DNA from: Scolanthus callimorphus
Taxonomy: Eukaryota; Cnidaria; Anthozoa; Actiniaria; Edwardsiidae
NCBI GenBank assembly: GCA_033964015.1
Contig: CM066914.1
Span: 7,307,831 to 7,371,830, forward strand
Direction of reading: 5' to 3'
DNA: 64,000 nucleotides
The notes beneath the pieces are model-generated. The model ran no database searches. It was given only the letters and a program-made list of their open reading frames with translations, and was not told the origin of the DNA. Shown in pieces: positions 22,863 through 36,500 of this stretch (positions within the stretch are counted from its first letter, which is position 1; each line of letters opens with the position of its first letter). A program made the position numbers and the translations under genes.

Positions 22863-24506
22863 TCACGCCGAGCTTTCGTACATAAGATGCTTAGTTTTTT
22901 TCTTATGGCGTTTCAAGCTCTTATCTTGTGGAATTAGTTGCCAGTCCTCCGCGGAATCCATAGCCATCATAAATGACTCGGGACGAGACCCCAACCGTGC
23001 TCTCGTTCCAGGCTGTATTCCTGACGGCGCTCCCTCGGACACGGTAACAATGACGTCATCCCTACCATCGTTTGTCCGTTCAATCTCCGAGGCGGATTCA
23101 CCTGAGGTTTCGAAGATTCTCCTGAGCTGAGATATATTCAACGAACCTGAACGGTCTTTCCCTTCCTCAACAGCACACTCAGATTCTTCATAAACGACAT
23201 TTTCTCTGCCTCCATCTTCGCATTTAGTATTGTCATCGGAATAAGCTTGCGCGCGAATATCTGACCCTTCGTCTGCGCTATTTCTAGGCGGCCAAACCAC
23301 CTTTGCAACTTCTCCTCTGCCGCTGAGCTCCCGTAACGATTCGGAACGTTTTGATATCGTGAAATCTTTCACAGCACGTAGTTCTCGTGGCTCCTTCACC
23401 AGTTTTTTTACAACCCTGGTTGAATGACAGAAACATGAACTTTGTCTACATTGTCAGCAGTGGTGTTCGCTGCTGAAGTCTCTGCCGACGTGGTAGGTTC
23501 TGAAGTCTTTGGAATTACATCAGCGTCTGCTCCCTGATCCATTAAAGCCTCTAGCAACGCAGTAGAGGATGAACTTTCGGCGAGCTTTTGATTGAAACCA
23601 GTTTGTTTTTTCTGATCACTAACACTTCCCGACACCGTATTTGGTTCTGATGTTTTTTCAGACTTCGGCGTCACACCGCCTGTTCATTTTGATGAGAATT
23701 TCGAGGAATTTTCGACGATTTTAGATTAGCAGTAGGTGCTACTTTCGGAGAACTAGTAACGCCCTTCGATTCTACGTCTGGGACGTCTAGTGAGTTCGAT
23801 TTCTTAGGGGAGCCCCCCTTTTTACTTTCTTTGTTTGAAGTTTCACTCTGCGATTCCTTGGAGTCTCCGTTAAAGCTTGGAAATTTAGGAATCTTTTTAT
23901 ATAACCTTGGCGAAATGGCCTTTAAAGTCCCTCTCAAAGTTCCGGGGACTCAAGTTTATTAGGCGAATTTTCCTTCTTCTTGGTTTTTTGTGCTCCTGAC
24001 AACTGCGGGCTAGAAGTGGATTTTTCGAAGTTGCTTCCATGTTGAGCTCCATTCCCTGAAGGCGGCCATGACAACCTCAGAGACGCCTCGCTACTGCTGC
24101 TACTATCGACACGTTATCAAGCCATCCACGGGCTTGCTTTCATCAATCTCAACGTACGTTCGAAAAGTAGATGAGCTCTTTGTCACCTTTTTGACCTTCT
24201 TTTGCAATTTTAAACTTGCCGCCTTGCTTGCCCTGCTTGCATCAAGCGGCGATGAAAAGTTCTCGAGAAGTTCCGTACCCGTCGTACAAACGAGGCTGTG
24301 TTTGCTGAGCTCTGATTGGTCAGGAAGGGATGTCCGTCTCGGCCTGTCATTGGCTTGCTGTCGGTATTGAATGAGGCTGTCACGCACGTCGGTCGAGTCT
24401 TTAGAAAAGGAGCTTGTCAGCTCGGTAGTATACAGATAGGAGTTCTGTCGAGGACGTTTTCGAGAGTGTGACTCGATATTTAAATCAGCCATGTCTACAC
24501 CGAGAC
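22863..24506 (-). CDS. Terminal exon of the scaffold gene, four frameshifts
   Basis: The exon follows acceptor TTTATTTTCAG; its first codons join exon 24951-24885 in frame (VYRGLGVDMADLN). It encodes about 540 Ser/Lys/Glu-rich residues of low complexity. Two W-P-P motifs (SWPPSG, VVWPPRN) stand out, and it ends in a basic stretch KRHKKKTKH and TAA. The frame changes near 24105, 23945 (next to GGGG on the plus strand), 23675 and 23415 (next to CCC), yet each segment is open and continues the same composition. If it is not joined to the PDZ exons, it would be a separate gene of unknown function starting at the ATG at 24492. Confidence 0.6.
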
Positions 24507-27500
24507 CTGAAAATAAAGCAAGAGCTTCGTCTAAATACACCGAGCTCTAAACCCTCTAGGGAGAGCGACTTTAGATCTTACAGTCTAAATTCACTGAGCT
24601 CTAAACCCTCTAGGGAGAGCGACTTTAGATCTTACAGTCTAAATACACTGAGCTCTAAACCCTCTAGGGAGAGCGACTTTAGATCTTACAGTCTAAACCA
24701 AAATCAAGACTACTTCTCTTTTTTTGCACAATTTGCCAGAGGGCCGGAAAATCTTACACAGAGCGAGGCTCCAAATTATAAATCTAACCGAGGTGCGGTT
24801 TGCATAATTCCACAAATCTAACATGAGAAAGCGCGCAAAAAGAAAGGCGTTGAACCAAACATTTTGATTGTTGACTAGCCTTACCTCTGTAAACCTGCTC
24901 TTCCCTTCTGCTAAGCGCCTCAAACTCGTCCTCTCGACTTTGGAGCTCCGTCTAGTACAAAGAACAAAGGGATTAGAAAACACGACTACCTCACGTTTTA
25001 CTAAAATGTTGCTTGCGTTTTTTTGGACGGGTTCCCTGTGGTAATACATGAGCCAAGTGGAAGCGTGTCTTCCGGGTGACGTACATCTTCTGCCTATCCA
25101 CAGGAAACCCGCGCAGAACGGTGGACACAGCCTGGATCCTGGTGTTATGAGCGGGTTCCCTGTGGTGGGTCATGAGCCGAGTGGAAGTGTGACCTGTCAC
25201 ATCTCGGTTCTGAGCGGGTTCCCTGTGGTGGGTCAGGGGCTTCCTGTGGTGAGGTGTGAGGTAGAAGATGGAACGCCAGGAACCACGCTGCGGTGGACAG
25301 TGATGATCGGATTTCGGCAACCGTGACCGGGACGCGAGTCAAATAAATTCTCGTCATTAAGTTTATTTTGCCTTAGTATAATAAAATGCGATCTTACTAA
25401 TAGAATTCTCATCCGTGTGTTCAGGTGCTTCGCTTGATGGCATCAACAAACACAACAACAACTCTGAAAAGAGATATAAAAGAACATGCTTTACAATACA
25501 TTGTAACAAAATACATTGAACCCTCAGGTTCCGTGAATACCCGCGATATTCTACACTGTTTGCCGATACTTCACGTCCTCAAAGAAATATACAAATGATC
25601 TCTACTAGGTCTCTCTCTCATGATCTCCTACCGTTTGGCTTTAACTCCGCGCCCGGGATTTTTCAAACCGCTGTTAAATCTAGAAACATGATAAATTACC
25701 TGAGAGAGGCAGGCGCGTTCTGTATCATGGACACGAGGTTACGGTGGTCCTCCTCCTCCATGTTATGGTTACCGATGCAGATGATGATATCACCTGAAGT
25801 GTGCAGACAAGACAACAGTCCATTAGTAAGATTGACAATCTTGTATTGGAAATTGTTTCCATCTGCGTAAGAAAGGATTTTGTAATTTTCCAATCCTAAT
25901 CCTGCTGCTGGGTCTCCCTATCACTTTGATAGGGAGATTCAGCAGCACAACACCAATCAGAATACCATTGAAAATGAGATTGTTACCGTGTTGAAATGAA
26001 GGATACCATCATCAGAAAAGGCTTTTAATTTTAGTAAAGTTTCTACATTGTTTTCTGATAGTGTGCTTGCTTGGCTTAAATAGAATGGAGTTTGCAGGTG
26101 TTGCGTGACATTTTGAATTTTCATCTTAAAGTTGTTTTCCTATAGGTTAATGTTGTGGTGGGCAACAGTTGCCCAACACAACACAAACCTATAAAGAAAC
26201 AGCCTACTTCCTCGTGTGCCAATAACTTTGCTAATATTTACTCAAATCAAGTCAAATTTTCGGCTTTTTCTAATTTCGGCAAGCTCTTTTCATTTATGGG
26301 ATCAGAATTCAAATGTCACGCAACACCTGCAAACTCCCCATTGCCAGCTGCACTGCACTTCACTCTTATGGGTTGGAGGCGCATATATCAGTAGTCAAGG
26401 CCTTTAAGGTGGGTTTAATTCACTAAGCTGCCATCCATTGTTATTAGTTCTATTAAAAGCAATCACCTTATTTAAAGATAAAGTTGCTCTACAAGTTGGC
26501 TAACTGTCATTCTCTGTATAGACTATAGGAAATCATACGACTTCGAGTTCAATTTGGAATTTATTTGCACGAGTGGGTTTTTCAAAAAGTATCAAAGTTT
26601 CCATAATATAGCTCTATGTTATCAAAATATTTTTGTAAAGCTTTTAGCATTTCGAAAGAGAATTTGCATTTTGCTAACCATTTTTTGCACTTTGTTACCT
26701 TTTTTGGCACTTTGTTACCTAAAGACTGCAATGCTCTCGGCCAATCAGAATCCAGAAATTTTTTCAAGTGTCATTATTATAGGGAAACATTTTCTCTAAA
26801 AATAGACACTTTTCTGATGGGAGATTCTTACTCTTAAAGGACGTAACAGACCTCTCTTAACCAATTCAGAGATGTCCGTCGAGATATGACTTACCCGGTC
26901 GCATGCCCGCCATGTATGCAGGCCCGTCCTCCTCGACCGCTAATACAAACGTCATGTACTCCACCTCGCCATTCTGCTGCACGATGCCATAGGTCTGCGG
27001 ACACACACAGGCACGCATGCCCAAACGTGAGAAATTTACACTGTGCAATCATTCTCGTAACCAGAGCTCCACGGCTAGTCACCTCGTGGGGCAGGCTCTG
27101 ATGGCGACCATTGAGGCCATCGCTGATTGGCTGATTTTGAACGTTGGAGCATGCGCTGAAACGTCTTTCTCTCGACGGCTCTGTATTAAATCTCGCGCAT
27201 GCGTCAGTGGCTGTCACCCCCGCGAGGTTACGATCGGTGAGCTCTAGGTTCAAAATGCTTTATATTTAAGTCTTAGTTTCGGACGATGAGTGAAATATCA
27301 CTACACCTTTCCCAAAAAGGCTTGGGCCGATACCTCGATAGTCAATATTTGAAGGCTAAATAAAATATATGCTCCCCCCCCCCCCCCCCTCTGATTCAAT
27401 GTTGTTAGCTATATTCAAACGTTCTGGGATGGTCGTCAAAATTACAAGGATTTAACATTGAAACGGGGGGAGGGGTTGTCGATTAGTATATGTTCGATAT

Positions 27501-30500
27501 TTAGATATATAGATGTATATATATGGGCCCAAAACCTGCTGTCGGTCCAAGGGTTTTGGCAAAGACTGTAGATATCAGTCACCATATTTTCTTTCTCGGA
27601 AAAGGCGCAACAAAATCACAAAAGGACCTCCCCACGCGCTCTTCTCTGATTTCGTCACCAGTTCTTGATATTCCAGCCCGCCACACCGGAACCCAACCTG
27701 CTGAAACTCTCTGCCACAATTTTGCCTGCAGTGGAAGTAAATGTTTCAGCAAGTCGATCGACCGAGGTTAGTTTTCATGGTCCAGGCAAGTATGAAGTTA
27801 CCTGAAGGGTGAATCCAAATCCTCCTTTGCTGTCACGTGTCATCTGGAGTGTTCGTCTCTGATTGATAGGGGGTGTGTTTTTCCGGCGTGCTGCGAACGG
27901 TAAACGACAATGAACTCAGTCGCGCCCCAAGTACATTGCGCCGTCCTTGTCAATGCCAAAACTACGAGTAAGGGAGATTCACAAGAAATTTATACAGAAA
28001 CCCATCCATGGGAAAAGCAGAATTTCCCTTGACACAAGAATGTGAAGTGTTCGTATTATGATTTTGCGGTGTTGGGTTACTTGAGGTTAGAATTTTATGT
28101 ACGAGTATGTCAGGGTATGGCTTCATACAACGCACTCTTTCAGTCAACTCTAAAAAAAAACGTTTTCCTTGGCCATGAGTCTATTTTTTGTAATTCACAG
28201 ATAAAACGTGGCAAGTTGGCAAGGGGGCTATCTGAAGTTGTTATCTTGGTAAAATATATCACATAAAAGCGATCCAACGAAAGCGCGCAAACAAAAAAGG
28301 AAAAATTCATGGGCAGCACAAGATCGAAAGGAAAATTGTTTATTGGGGGGAAATATATGCCCATATATAACACAAAGTAACGGTTTCCTAAACGTCGGTG
28401 CTTTCATTGATTTCCTTTTTTCTTTTCTTTTTCTGGTCAATAAAATGGTGATTAGACGAGACTACGAGCCTGTTTATATGAAACGCGCGGCCAACGTTTA
28501 ATTCGCTCGGGCAAAGTTCAACTTTGGACGCCAAAGACAAAAATCAACCCCAGGCAATGAAACGCGACTCTTCAAAACAGTCGCCAGTATTTGAAAACAC
28601 AAGACATTCTCGTTTTATAATCACAGACTGTTTTTAACAGTAACAATCGCCACTGTCCCCTACCTGAATTCCCTAAGTGTACTGAGTGTGGAGCAGGTCT
28701 ACTACGTGCGATCTGGGGCGGTTCATACGGAGAAGCGTAGTCCCTCAGTAGGTCGTCCGTAGTAGCAAGTCGCAGGTTTGTAGTCTTAGAACTGGAGTGA
28801 TAGATTAGGGTTAGTGTTAGTACTTATTTGCAGGGCTGGAAATCATATTTTAACTAGTCGCCAGTAAATGAAGCCATCATTTCTAGTCGCCAATACGTAC
28901 TATTTACAAAAGGAGCGGCCGATTTGTATGGAACTTACAAGTCATGTGACCTAAATTGTTGTTTGCTCTTAATAAATGTTCTAGATTAGTTTGCTTGAAG
29001 CAACTGTGATATTGCAACGTAGTATTTTTTCACTCCGTGAATAGTCGGCTGTCTGCCCTTACCATTCCGTGAGAACAACAGAAAACCGTTCTAAAAATAA
29101 CTCGATAAGTTGAAGACAGTTTTGCTATTAGTGATTGTCTCCCGGACAGGATCAGAAGTCACTGACGAGCAGTTAGCAATTTCAAGCCCTACTTCAAAAC
29201 TTCTAGAATAGCATGCATTTGATATAATCCTTGTTCTGGAAAGTGTAGTGGAACGTTTAGATGTTAAACATGCATACATCATGGATTAGCTATCCTAGAT
29301 AATTATGTGATGCTTTTTTAGATTTTACCCAAACCAGGGAGTTGTTCTCTCACAACTCCCTCATAGACATAGACGTTGTGAGAGAAAAAGATTTAAGATT
29401 TCCCAAAGTTACAAATAAGGGTGATTTGTTCCGAAATTGAAAACAAATATTTGCACTAAATTAAAACAGGAACGCGAGAGGATTACTGGCTGCTATTTTA
29501 GTACGATAAGAAATTTGAAAAAGATATAGAATCGCTTCTGGTAAAGTTTTCGCACGCGGCGGGCTTCCTGTGGCGAGAGCGCTGTTGTTTTGAAGCTGCT
29601 TGTTTTTCATTCTCGAAACCAGAGCTCCCCCGGCTCGTCTCCTCGCAGGGGAGGCTCTGGTGACATCCATTTGAGGGCCTTCGCTGATTAGCTGCAATGG
29701 CGCCCACGCGTACATAAAAGTAGCTTAATCTCGCTTTATAAAAACGTGTCTGTCGAAATAACACTGGCGTTCGTTTCCTAGTCGTCTGTTCAACCGATGC
29801 CTTCGACTTGAACGCTCGAAAAGTAATTGTGAGGCATAAAACCACCATTTTCTTTGAGTATGCGCCGATGGCTGTCACCAGAGCCTCCCCCGCGAGGTGA
29901 CGAGCCGGGGAGCTCTGGGTACGAGAATGCTCCCGAGAGGTGACGAGCCGGGAGCTCTGGGTACGAGAATGCTCCCGAGAGGTGACGAGCCGGGGAGCTC
30001 TGGGTACGAGAATGCTTGTTTTATTGTTGAAGCTTTTCTAAGAGCTTTCGTGTATATTCAACGTACACAGAAAACCCACAAAACAAGAGTGTGCAGGAAT
30101 CCCATACAACAAATGTGCGCGCACGAACCACAAGGCAAGCCAAAATTCCCGGCGTGCTCTACACAAGAAACAAAGAGAGTCTACGAGGAGGCTACGAGCC
30201 GGGGAGCTATTGGCATGAGAATGGGTAGCTGATTATTACAAAGATCTAACAAAGAAGTGCGTTACTTTCGTTAGGTGAACTTCAAAGAACTTGGCAAAAG
30301 GGGGGCGTGCCCTTCTAATATCGATATTGAAACTTGCGGTCAATCTCCAGTCAATCCAGTTCTCTCAGGGAGAGAGTTTCTCACAGTAAAATTATCTCGC
30401 TCGGTTTATTGCTTATCTTGGTGTTTCATTCGTACAAAACACTTAGGATATTACCAATTAGCATCGAAGCTTGATACGTGCTAGGATTACCATCCGAAAC

Positions 30501-33500
30501 CACTGCCGAACTTATCTATTTGCTTAACGTAATTTTTCCGACACGATTGGATTTCATTTCTGCCACAGAATTGAAATGGCGTCGCGCTAGAAAGGTAAAA
30601 TAAGACAAATTTGCTCAGAAATGACATTTCGGGCACCTTTCCAAGTTTCAGTTATAAGAAAGTAGTATTAAAATGGCAGTTTCTGACATTTTCAAACGAC
30701 AAGCTACATTTTTTGGAAAACTGTCGTATTTTTTTTTTTGGACGAATGAATAAGAGAGAATTGCAACAGAAATAGAGAACTGATGAAGCTGATAAAAATC
30801 GCTAAACGTTTGCACAGAAAATTCCGCCTACTATTGAGTATTTGAGCTCGACTATAACAATAATAAATTGAGCTCATTTTGGAAGCAACGTAACACAAAT
30901 GTTGACAAAAACAATACCGAAATTCAAAATAACGTTAAAAAGTTACCACCGGTTTTAGAAAATTGCTGTAAATTAAATACGATGCCCATGACGGAAGCGG
31001 TAATAAACGCTCGTTCGATAAGGGCGAAGATAATACATTTCCTTGTAATAAAATAATATCGTGTGTAAAAAACACATTGGTAGAAACCCGCGAAATCATA
31101 GTTACTGAATACTGTCTCCCAGCGAGTTCTTTTGTAGCTTATATTGTCAGCAATGTGAAATTGAGGTCATAAAAGTAATATTTTCTCTAGCTAACATTGT
31201 AGGACATTTGCATATTTTATTTTGAAAGCATATCATGAAAACGAGAAAAAGATGTAGACAAGAAGGAAAAACGAAAGGGAAAATGAAAAGTTGCAAATAA
31301 AAGCAAGGGGAAATTCAAGAATGGTAATATAAAACGAAATTTCCATAGAGTTTACAGACGCAAAAAGGAATTGAAGTTTAGTACTTGAAGCAAACACTAC
31401 TTACATATGTCGACTTACAAATGTAGAGCTCCAGCAGCTGAAAGCTAGCGGTTCACTCATTCAAAACTCGACGGGACACACACGAACAATTAATTATTCC
31501 CTCGTCAGAACTCGTCTTTGTTTTGTGTTTTTCATTCTTCCACAGATTGAAAATGATAAAACGATAAAACTAAACCATCATCGCCTGAATGGATGTTGTA
31601 CAACGTGTTGTAGGAGTGTTTATGCGTCTGGTGTAATGTGTTTGACGAGATAGTATTCTCCCCTTTTTAAATAAATAATGATTCTGTCATCAGCTGGAGC
31701 CGACTCCAAAAAAACGTGCTACACAACTCTTACCTTATTCCAAAGTTAATGCTTGCTCGTTTTCGCGGCACAAACGCCGAGTAAGGTCGAACTCCGGCTG
31801 TAAACAAGCAACGAAAGCAAGAAGAATTAGCAACAGGGCTACAGCTTCGTTTTGAACGTGGTTCTTTGAAGCGAACTCGGCGGCCGGCGCGAGGCGAGCC
31901 CATAACAAAGACGCCGGCTTTTGTGAAAGCACCTTCACGTTGGCCTTTGAAGACGTGGCTCTGTCAAATTTAGTTCTCTTTTATGAGTCGCTGATGTTTT
32001 AATTGAAGAAAACCAGTTCTGGAATTCCCACCAGAAATCAAAACTTCTTCCATGTTTAGTTTGGAAGCTTAAAAGTTCTTCAACCATGTACTAGTTTTTT
32101 GCCTTCCGGAAGCCTTACACTGATTTAACACGCAACACGAAGCCTGTTTTTTCGGTCCGCAAAAGAATTTGTTATCTGTTGAGCTTTGGAAGAGGCCAGC
32201 ATGAATAAAATACGAGCGGCGTACAATAGAGAAGCGTCGAACATATTAAGTCGTTCTATCAGACGAATTCTTGCTAACAAGTTAATGAGATTTCTAATTA
32301 GTAGAAGAATGAGGTGAATAAATTTTAGATTAGCACAGAACGGCTTTGAAGAAAAAATAGTTGTGAAAAAAAAAAACTGCTGTAGGGCGGAGTTGGCGGG
32401 GCGGAGAGCGAAATAAAGTATAAAGCGAAGAAGAAGAAAAAAAACAAGCAAATTTACGAAAAGCCAATTTACGAGTTATCTGCGTGAAAATCCTTTGTCT
32501 GCTTTTGAAGTCGGCTTTGCTCATTTCTTTGAAAACGTTTCACCACAACCCTTGTTCTATAAAAATAATAGAATGAGATTTTTAAACTATTTTCACTTAA
32601 TTAAACTCAATCGAATTGAGATATACTTGTGTGGTTTGCATACTTGCATAATATATTCTAAAAAGCAGAATTGTTTTTTTTTTCTTAGATTTTTTTTCTT
32701 AGATTGCCCCACCTAGGATTAACCATATAGCAAAAGCCACGTTGAGATGTTTATTGTTACAGACTATACAACACGAAAGATTTTAGAATTACCTCCGATG
32801 TGCTGATCTTTAGAAGAAAATCTCTGGAATTCCTCGTCTATTTTCCTTTCAGAAAAAAAAGTGTATATGAATTTTTTGGAAGAAATGCGGAAATGTCAGT
32901 AAAATGGAACTTACCTTCGAGTTATTTTTGACAAAGATTCGTCTGAAGAAAAGTCATATCAAAAGAAAAGTTAAAAAAGAAACAATAAGTAATATAAATA
33001 AAACAACCGAAAACAAAAGTCATTCAAAGGTCAAAATTCATCACATACATAGTATACATTTTATCCGCGCCCAGCTTTTTCTGGGGGGGATACGTTTGGA
33101 CTTTTCACGAAAACACCTTGAATAATACTGAGTTTCAACCGTTTCCTATAAATTATAAACTGTTTCACTCACCTCCATCTTCGTCCTCTTCTGTGAAAGA
33201 AAAAAATACGCGTCCAGTTATTTGAAGCGGTAGTTTTCTTATTGTTTCATAATAACGAGAACGTCGTTTTTGATACCATGTGACACATATAGTTTAATTG
33301 TTGGTTGGTTGGTTTGCCAGTTCTTTGTTTTCTTTTGTACCATGTCGTAGCCAGAATTTCCCTAGACTTGTCCCAAGTCATTCTCTGAGTTTTTTCAGAG
33401 GAAAGCGAACAAAAAACGCACGGTCCTTTTCCAAACAAAGTAAATTAAAAAAAGCACAACGGAATTTTGGAAAGTCTAGAATTTACCAGGATTCGTACGC

Positions 33501-36500
33501 TAAGAAATTGAAAAAAAATCCAGGAGTTTCAAGTAGCTGTTTCGGAGTTTTCCAGGATAATTTTCAGCTTGTCTGTCCAATTTCGATAACGTTTAAGCTT
33601 GAACACTATGTTTAGAAGTATTACACTTTTGATTTTGTGAATGATGAAATTCGTTTCATTTTTCCAGGCGTTTTCTAGGATTTTGTTCGAATTTCCAGGA
33701 GTTTCAAGGACTTTCCAGGAGCCGTACGAACCCTGATTTACCCAAATGTGGGAGGGAACAGAGGGAAGTAGTGGTTTCTAGGTTAGCCAACGTCTAAAAA
33801 CTGCCGAGAAAGTGACTGAGAAATTACCGTCTGAACTGGAGGAGCCGACGATCAGACTAATCCCGCGCTGTCGCAGTTTTTTGGTCACTTGAAATGAATA
33901 GTTCTTGTCGGAATCCAGCGAAACGTCAAGCTCGCCCTCGGCCTCCTCTTCATCTGCAGCCCCGCCCTCGCTTGGCCCAGATTCTGAAATATACAAAAAC
34001 AAACAAATTGACGTTTTCCACTCCGCCTAGACTATGACGTGGACTTTATAACTTACCGGAAGCAGCATCATCTTCTAGTCTCTTGGCCACTTCCGGTAAC
34101 AGATCATCTGTCTTCATCCGTTCAGCAGCTTCTGCATCTACTTCGACCCCAGCTCCCTGCTCTTCTTCCACTTCAGGAGGCTCGTCACCAGACTCCCCGC
34201 CAATATACGTCACAGGAACCCCCTCGAAGGACGAAATCGAATCACGGGGATTTCCCTCCATGTCGATTGTCTCTGAAGACTCAGATGGAGTAAGAGAGGG
34301 GGAGGTTGACCTTGACGTAACAGGCGACGAGGGAGGGGGAGGGCAAGTAGAAATGGTCCCAAGCGTCTTCGTTCGGGGAGCAAACTAATCGAGGGAGATC
34401 TTTCTTTGTCTCGTAACTGGCCTCCCTTCGTTTTCTAGTCTCTGATTCATTATCGTCATCGGAACCTTTAGCGCGATGGGGGGAGTATGGTGATAGCGGA
34501 GGGGAGGGGGATGGGGAAGCATCTGGCGTGATACCTGGCGTCCCCTCAGGACCCCCCTGAGTCGGTAACGATAGCTTAGTCTTCTTCGCCGGTGCTTCGT
34601 CTAGCTCCTCTAGAAGACTGGTAGGCACACTTCCAAGAACCCGTGCCTTGGTTCCTTGCCTCTGTATTGATTCTGACTTCACCTCCCGTCGATCATGCTC
34701 CTCCTTTACATACCCATCTTCACTCGTCCCCTCGCGAGGAGGTCCCGGTAAATCAACATAGCATCGCCATCGGTGATTAGCGAGTTGGCCAAGAATTCGT
34801 ATCCGGGTAGCCTTTGGGATTAACGTGCAGGGATGGCCAGGGACGATGAGGTAGTCTGCCTTGTGGTAGCTTCGAATTCACAAACTTTAGAAACTGAAAA
34901 AAAAAATAGATGACGTACATTAAGTTATTTCGTACTATCAGTTAACAGGGATTCGACCCTGGCCTGGTAATGTTGGGTGAAGTTTCCGTCCAAGTGACGC
35001 AAGTCTTTGTTACCGCCTTGCGTGACGTAATTACCTTGACTATGTCAGAATGTCACCAAGGTTCAGAGAAAGAAGAGAAATAGAAAACGCAACATTTTCT
35101 GAACTGGTTCTTGTAGCTGGCGACCATTTTTTTTCAGTTTGCGACAACTTTGTGAAAATTTGGCGCCTCTTGGCGACTTCATGTCAACTTTGGGTCCTGA
35201 CTGACACTTACGTCCACAGTGATCGAGGTCGCCAAGGAAAGCCTTTTCCTGCCGCTCTAACATCTGGAGCTCAACTTGTTTTGTTTGAAGATCAAGCTAT
35301 AAACAGAGGAGCATATATTTCATATATTTCTGCGAATTCGTATTCAGGTCCTTACCACTGCTTTTCCTAAAAACGTTTTTCAGCATATTAAGGTGTTAAC
35401 ACCATTACAATAAGTTTTTCCAGTTTAGGATTGATTGTTGGGACCTTTGGCTTATCTATGACCTCGAAACTTTCATCGATGTCCCCTAGAACGTAGAAAA
35501 AAATAATGTACCCGTACAAGCTTCATTCAAACAAAGTGTGAATTTCTAAAATTACCTTCTGTTCCGGGTCGTCATCGCCTTTCTCGGAATATTTTCTGCT
35601 TGCCACATAACAAAAGTAGAGGAAATTAATTATTTCTTCTTCTAGAACAGAATACCCTGTGGTTTCCGTGGTGATTCTCGCGCGTCCAAAAATATGCTCA
35701 CACCATAATTGATGGAATAACACCAGGGGCGGATCCAGGAATTTTCGGGGGGGGGGGGGGACCATTTCATTATTTTTTCCTTTTTTCCAAGGGGAGCCAG
35801 GGGACACCGGCCCCCCTGGTCCCCCCTTGGATCCGCTACTGAACACGTTGAACAAACTTACAGTTCTGGTGCAAGATGATATATCCTTGTTCAATTGCAA
35901 GCATTTTAGCTTCCTGAAGTTTCCTGTCTAAATAAAAAGAAATAAAAAACAATGCAACTATGCAATCATTCGTTATCTTGAATTTATCATTGCTAAACGA
36001 CTTCATGACATCTTACAAATTGATTTTATTTAGCAACATATTCAGCATATCACTGACCGAGACCGGAGGTAGTCTCGGTCAGTATTTCAAGACCTCGGTC
36101 ACGGTATTTCACAATCTGAACCGACCCCAAGTCGGTAAAATATATATATTATTATTTTGCTTTCACTGAAACAGCATAAAACTTCACAGAAATTAGCGTG
36201 CGCGCGATTCATCCGGACACGGGGTCCGGATCGTAGGATTCCGGACCGTTCGCGAGCCAATCAGAGCGCGCGATTTGATGGATACCGGACCGCTGAAAAA
36301 AATAAAGTCGGAAACTAGTCGGCTATTATCGCCAAACTTTCTCAAAAATGTTTTTTCGTGTGATCACAGAAGAACAGGGAACCACGTTCAAGATGAGAAA
36401 CTCGTCTCAGACGGGAAACTCGTCTCTAGTGTGAATTCCGTAATGGTTGCCTAAATTCTATACATAACCAGGATGTTCAGTAAGCCACGCTCTATTCTAC

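Noticed and set aside
31735..31938. Minus-strand ORF with a signal-peptide-like stretch LLLILLAFVACLQ
   Set aside because: The hydrophobic run is the translated polypyrimidine tract and CAG acceptor of exon 31797-31734, which reads in another frame.
34920..34970. tRNA-like T-arm (CAGGGTCGAATCCCTG on the minus strand)
   Set aside because: No acceptor, D-arm or anticodon arm could be folded around it; probably chance or a decayed SINE fragment.
35370..35390. 11-nt candidate microexon GAAAAGCAGTG
   Set aside because: Including it breaks the frame of exon 35296-35212, which joins 35485-35409 directly in phase 0.
35551..35600. Possible scaffold exon encoding KYSEKGDDDPEQK
   Set aside because: It has AG and GT borders, but its phases do not fit the neighbouring exons; skipping it joins 35923-35862 to 35485-35409 in frame.
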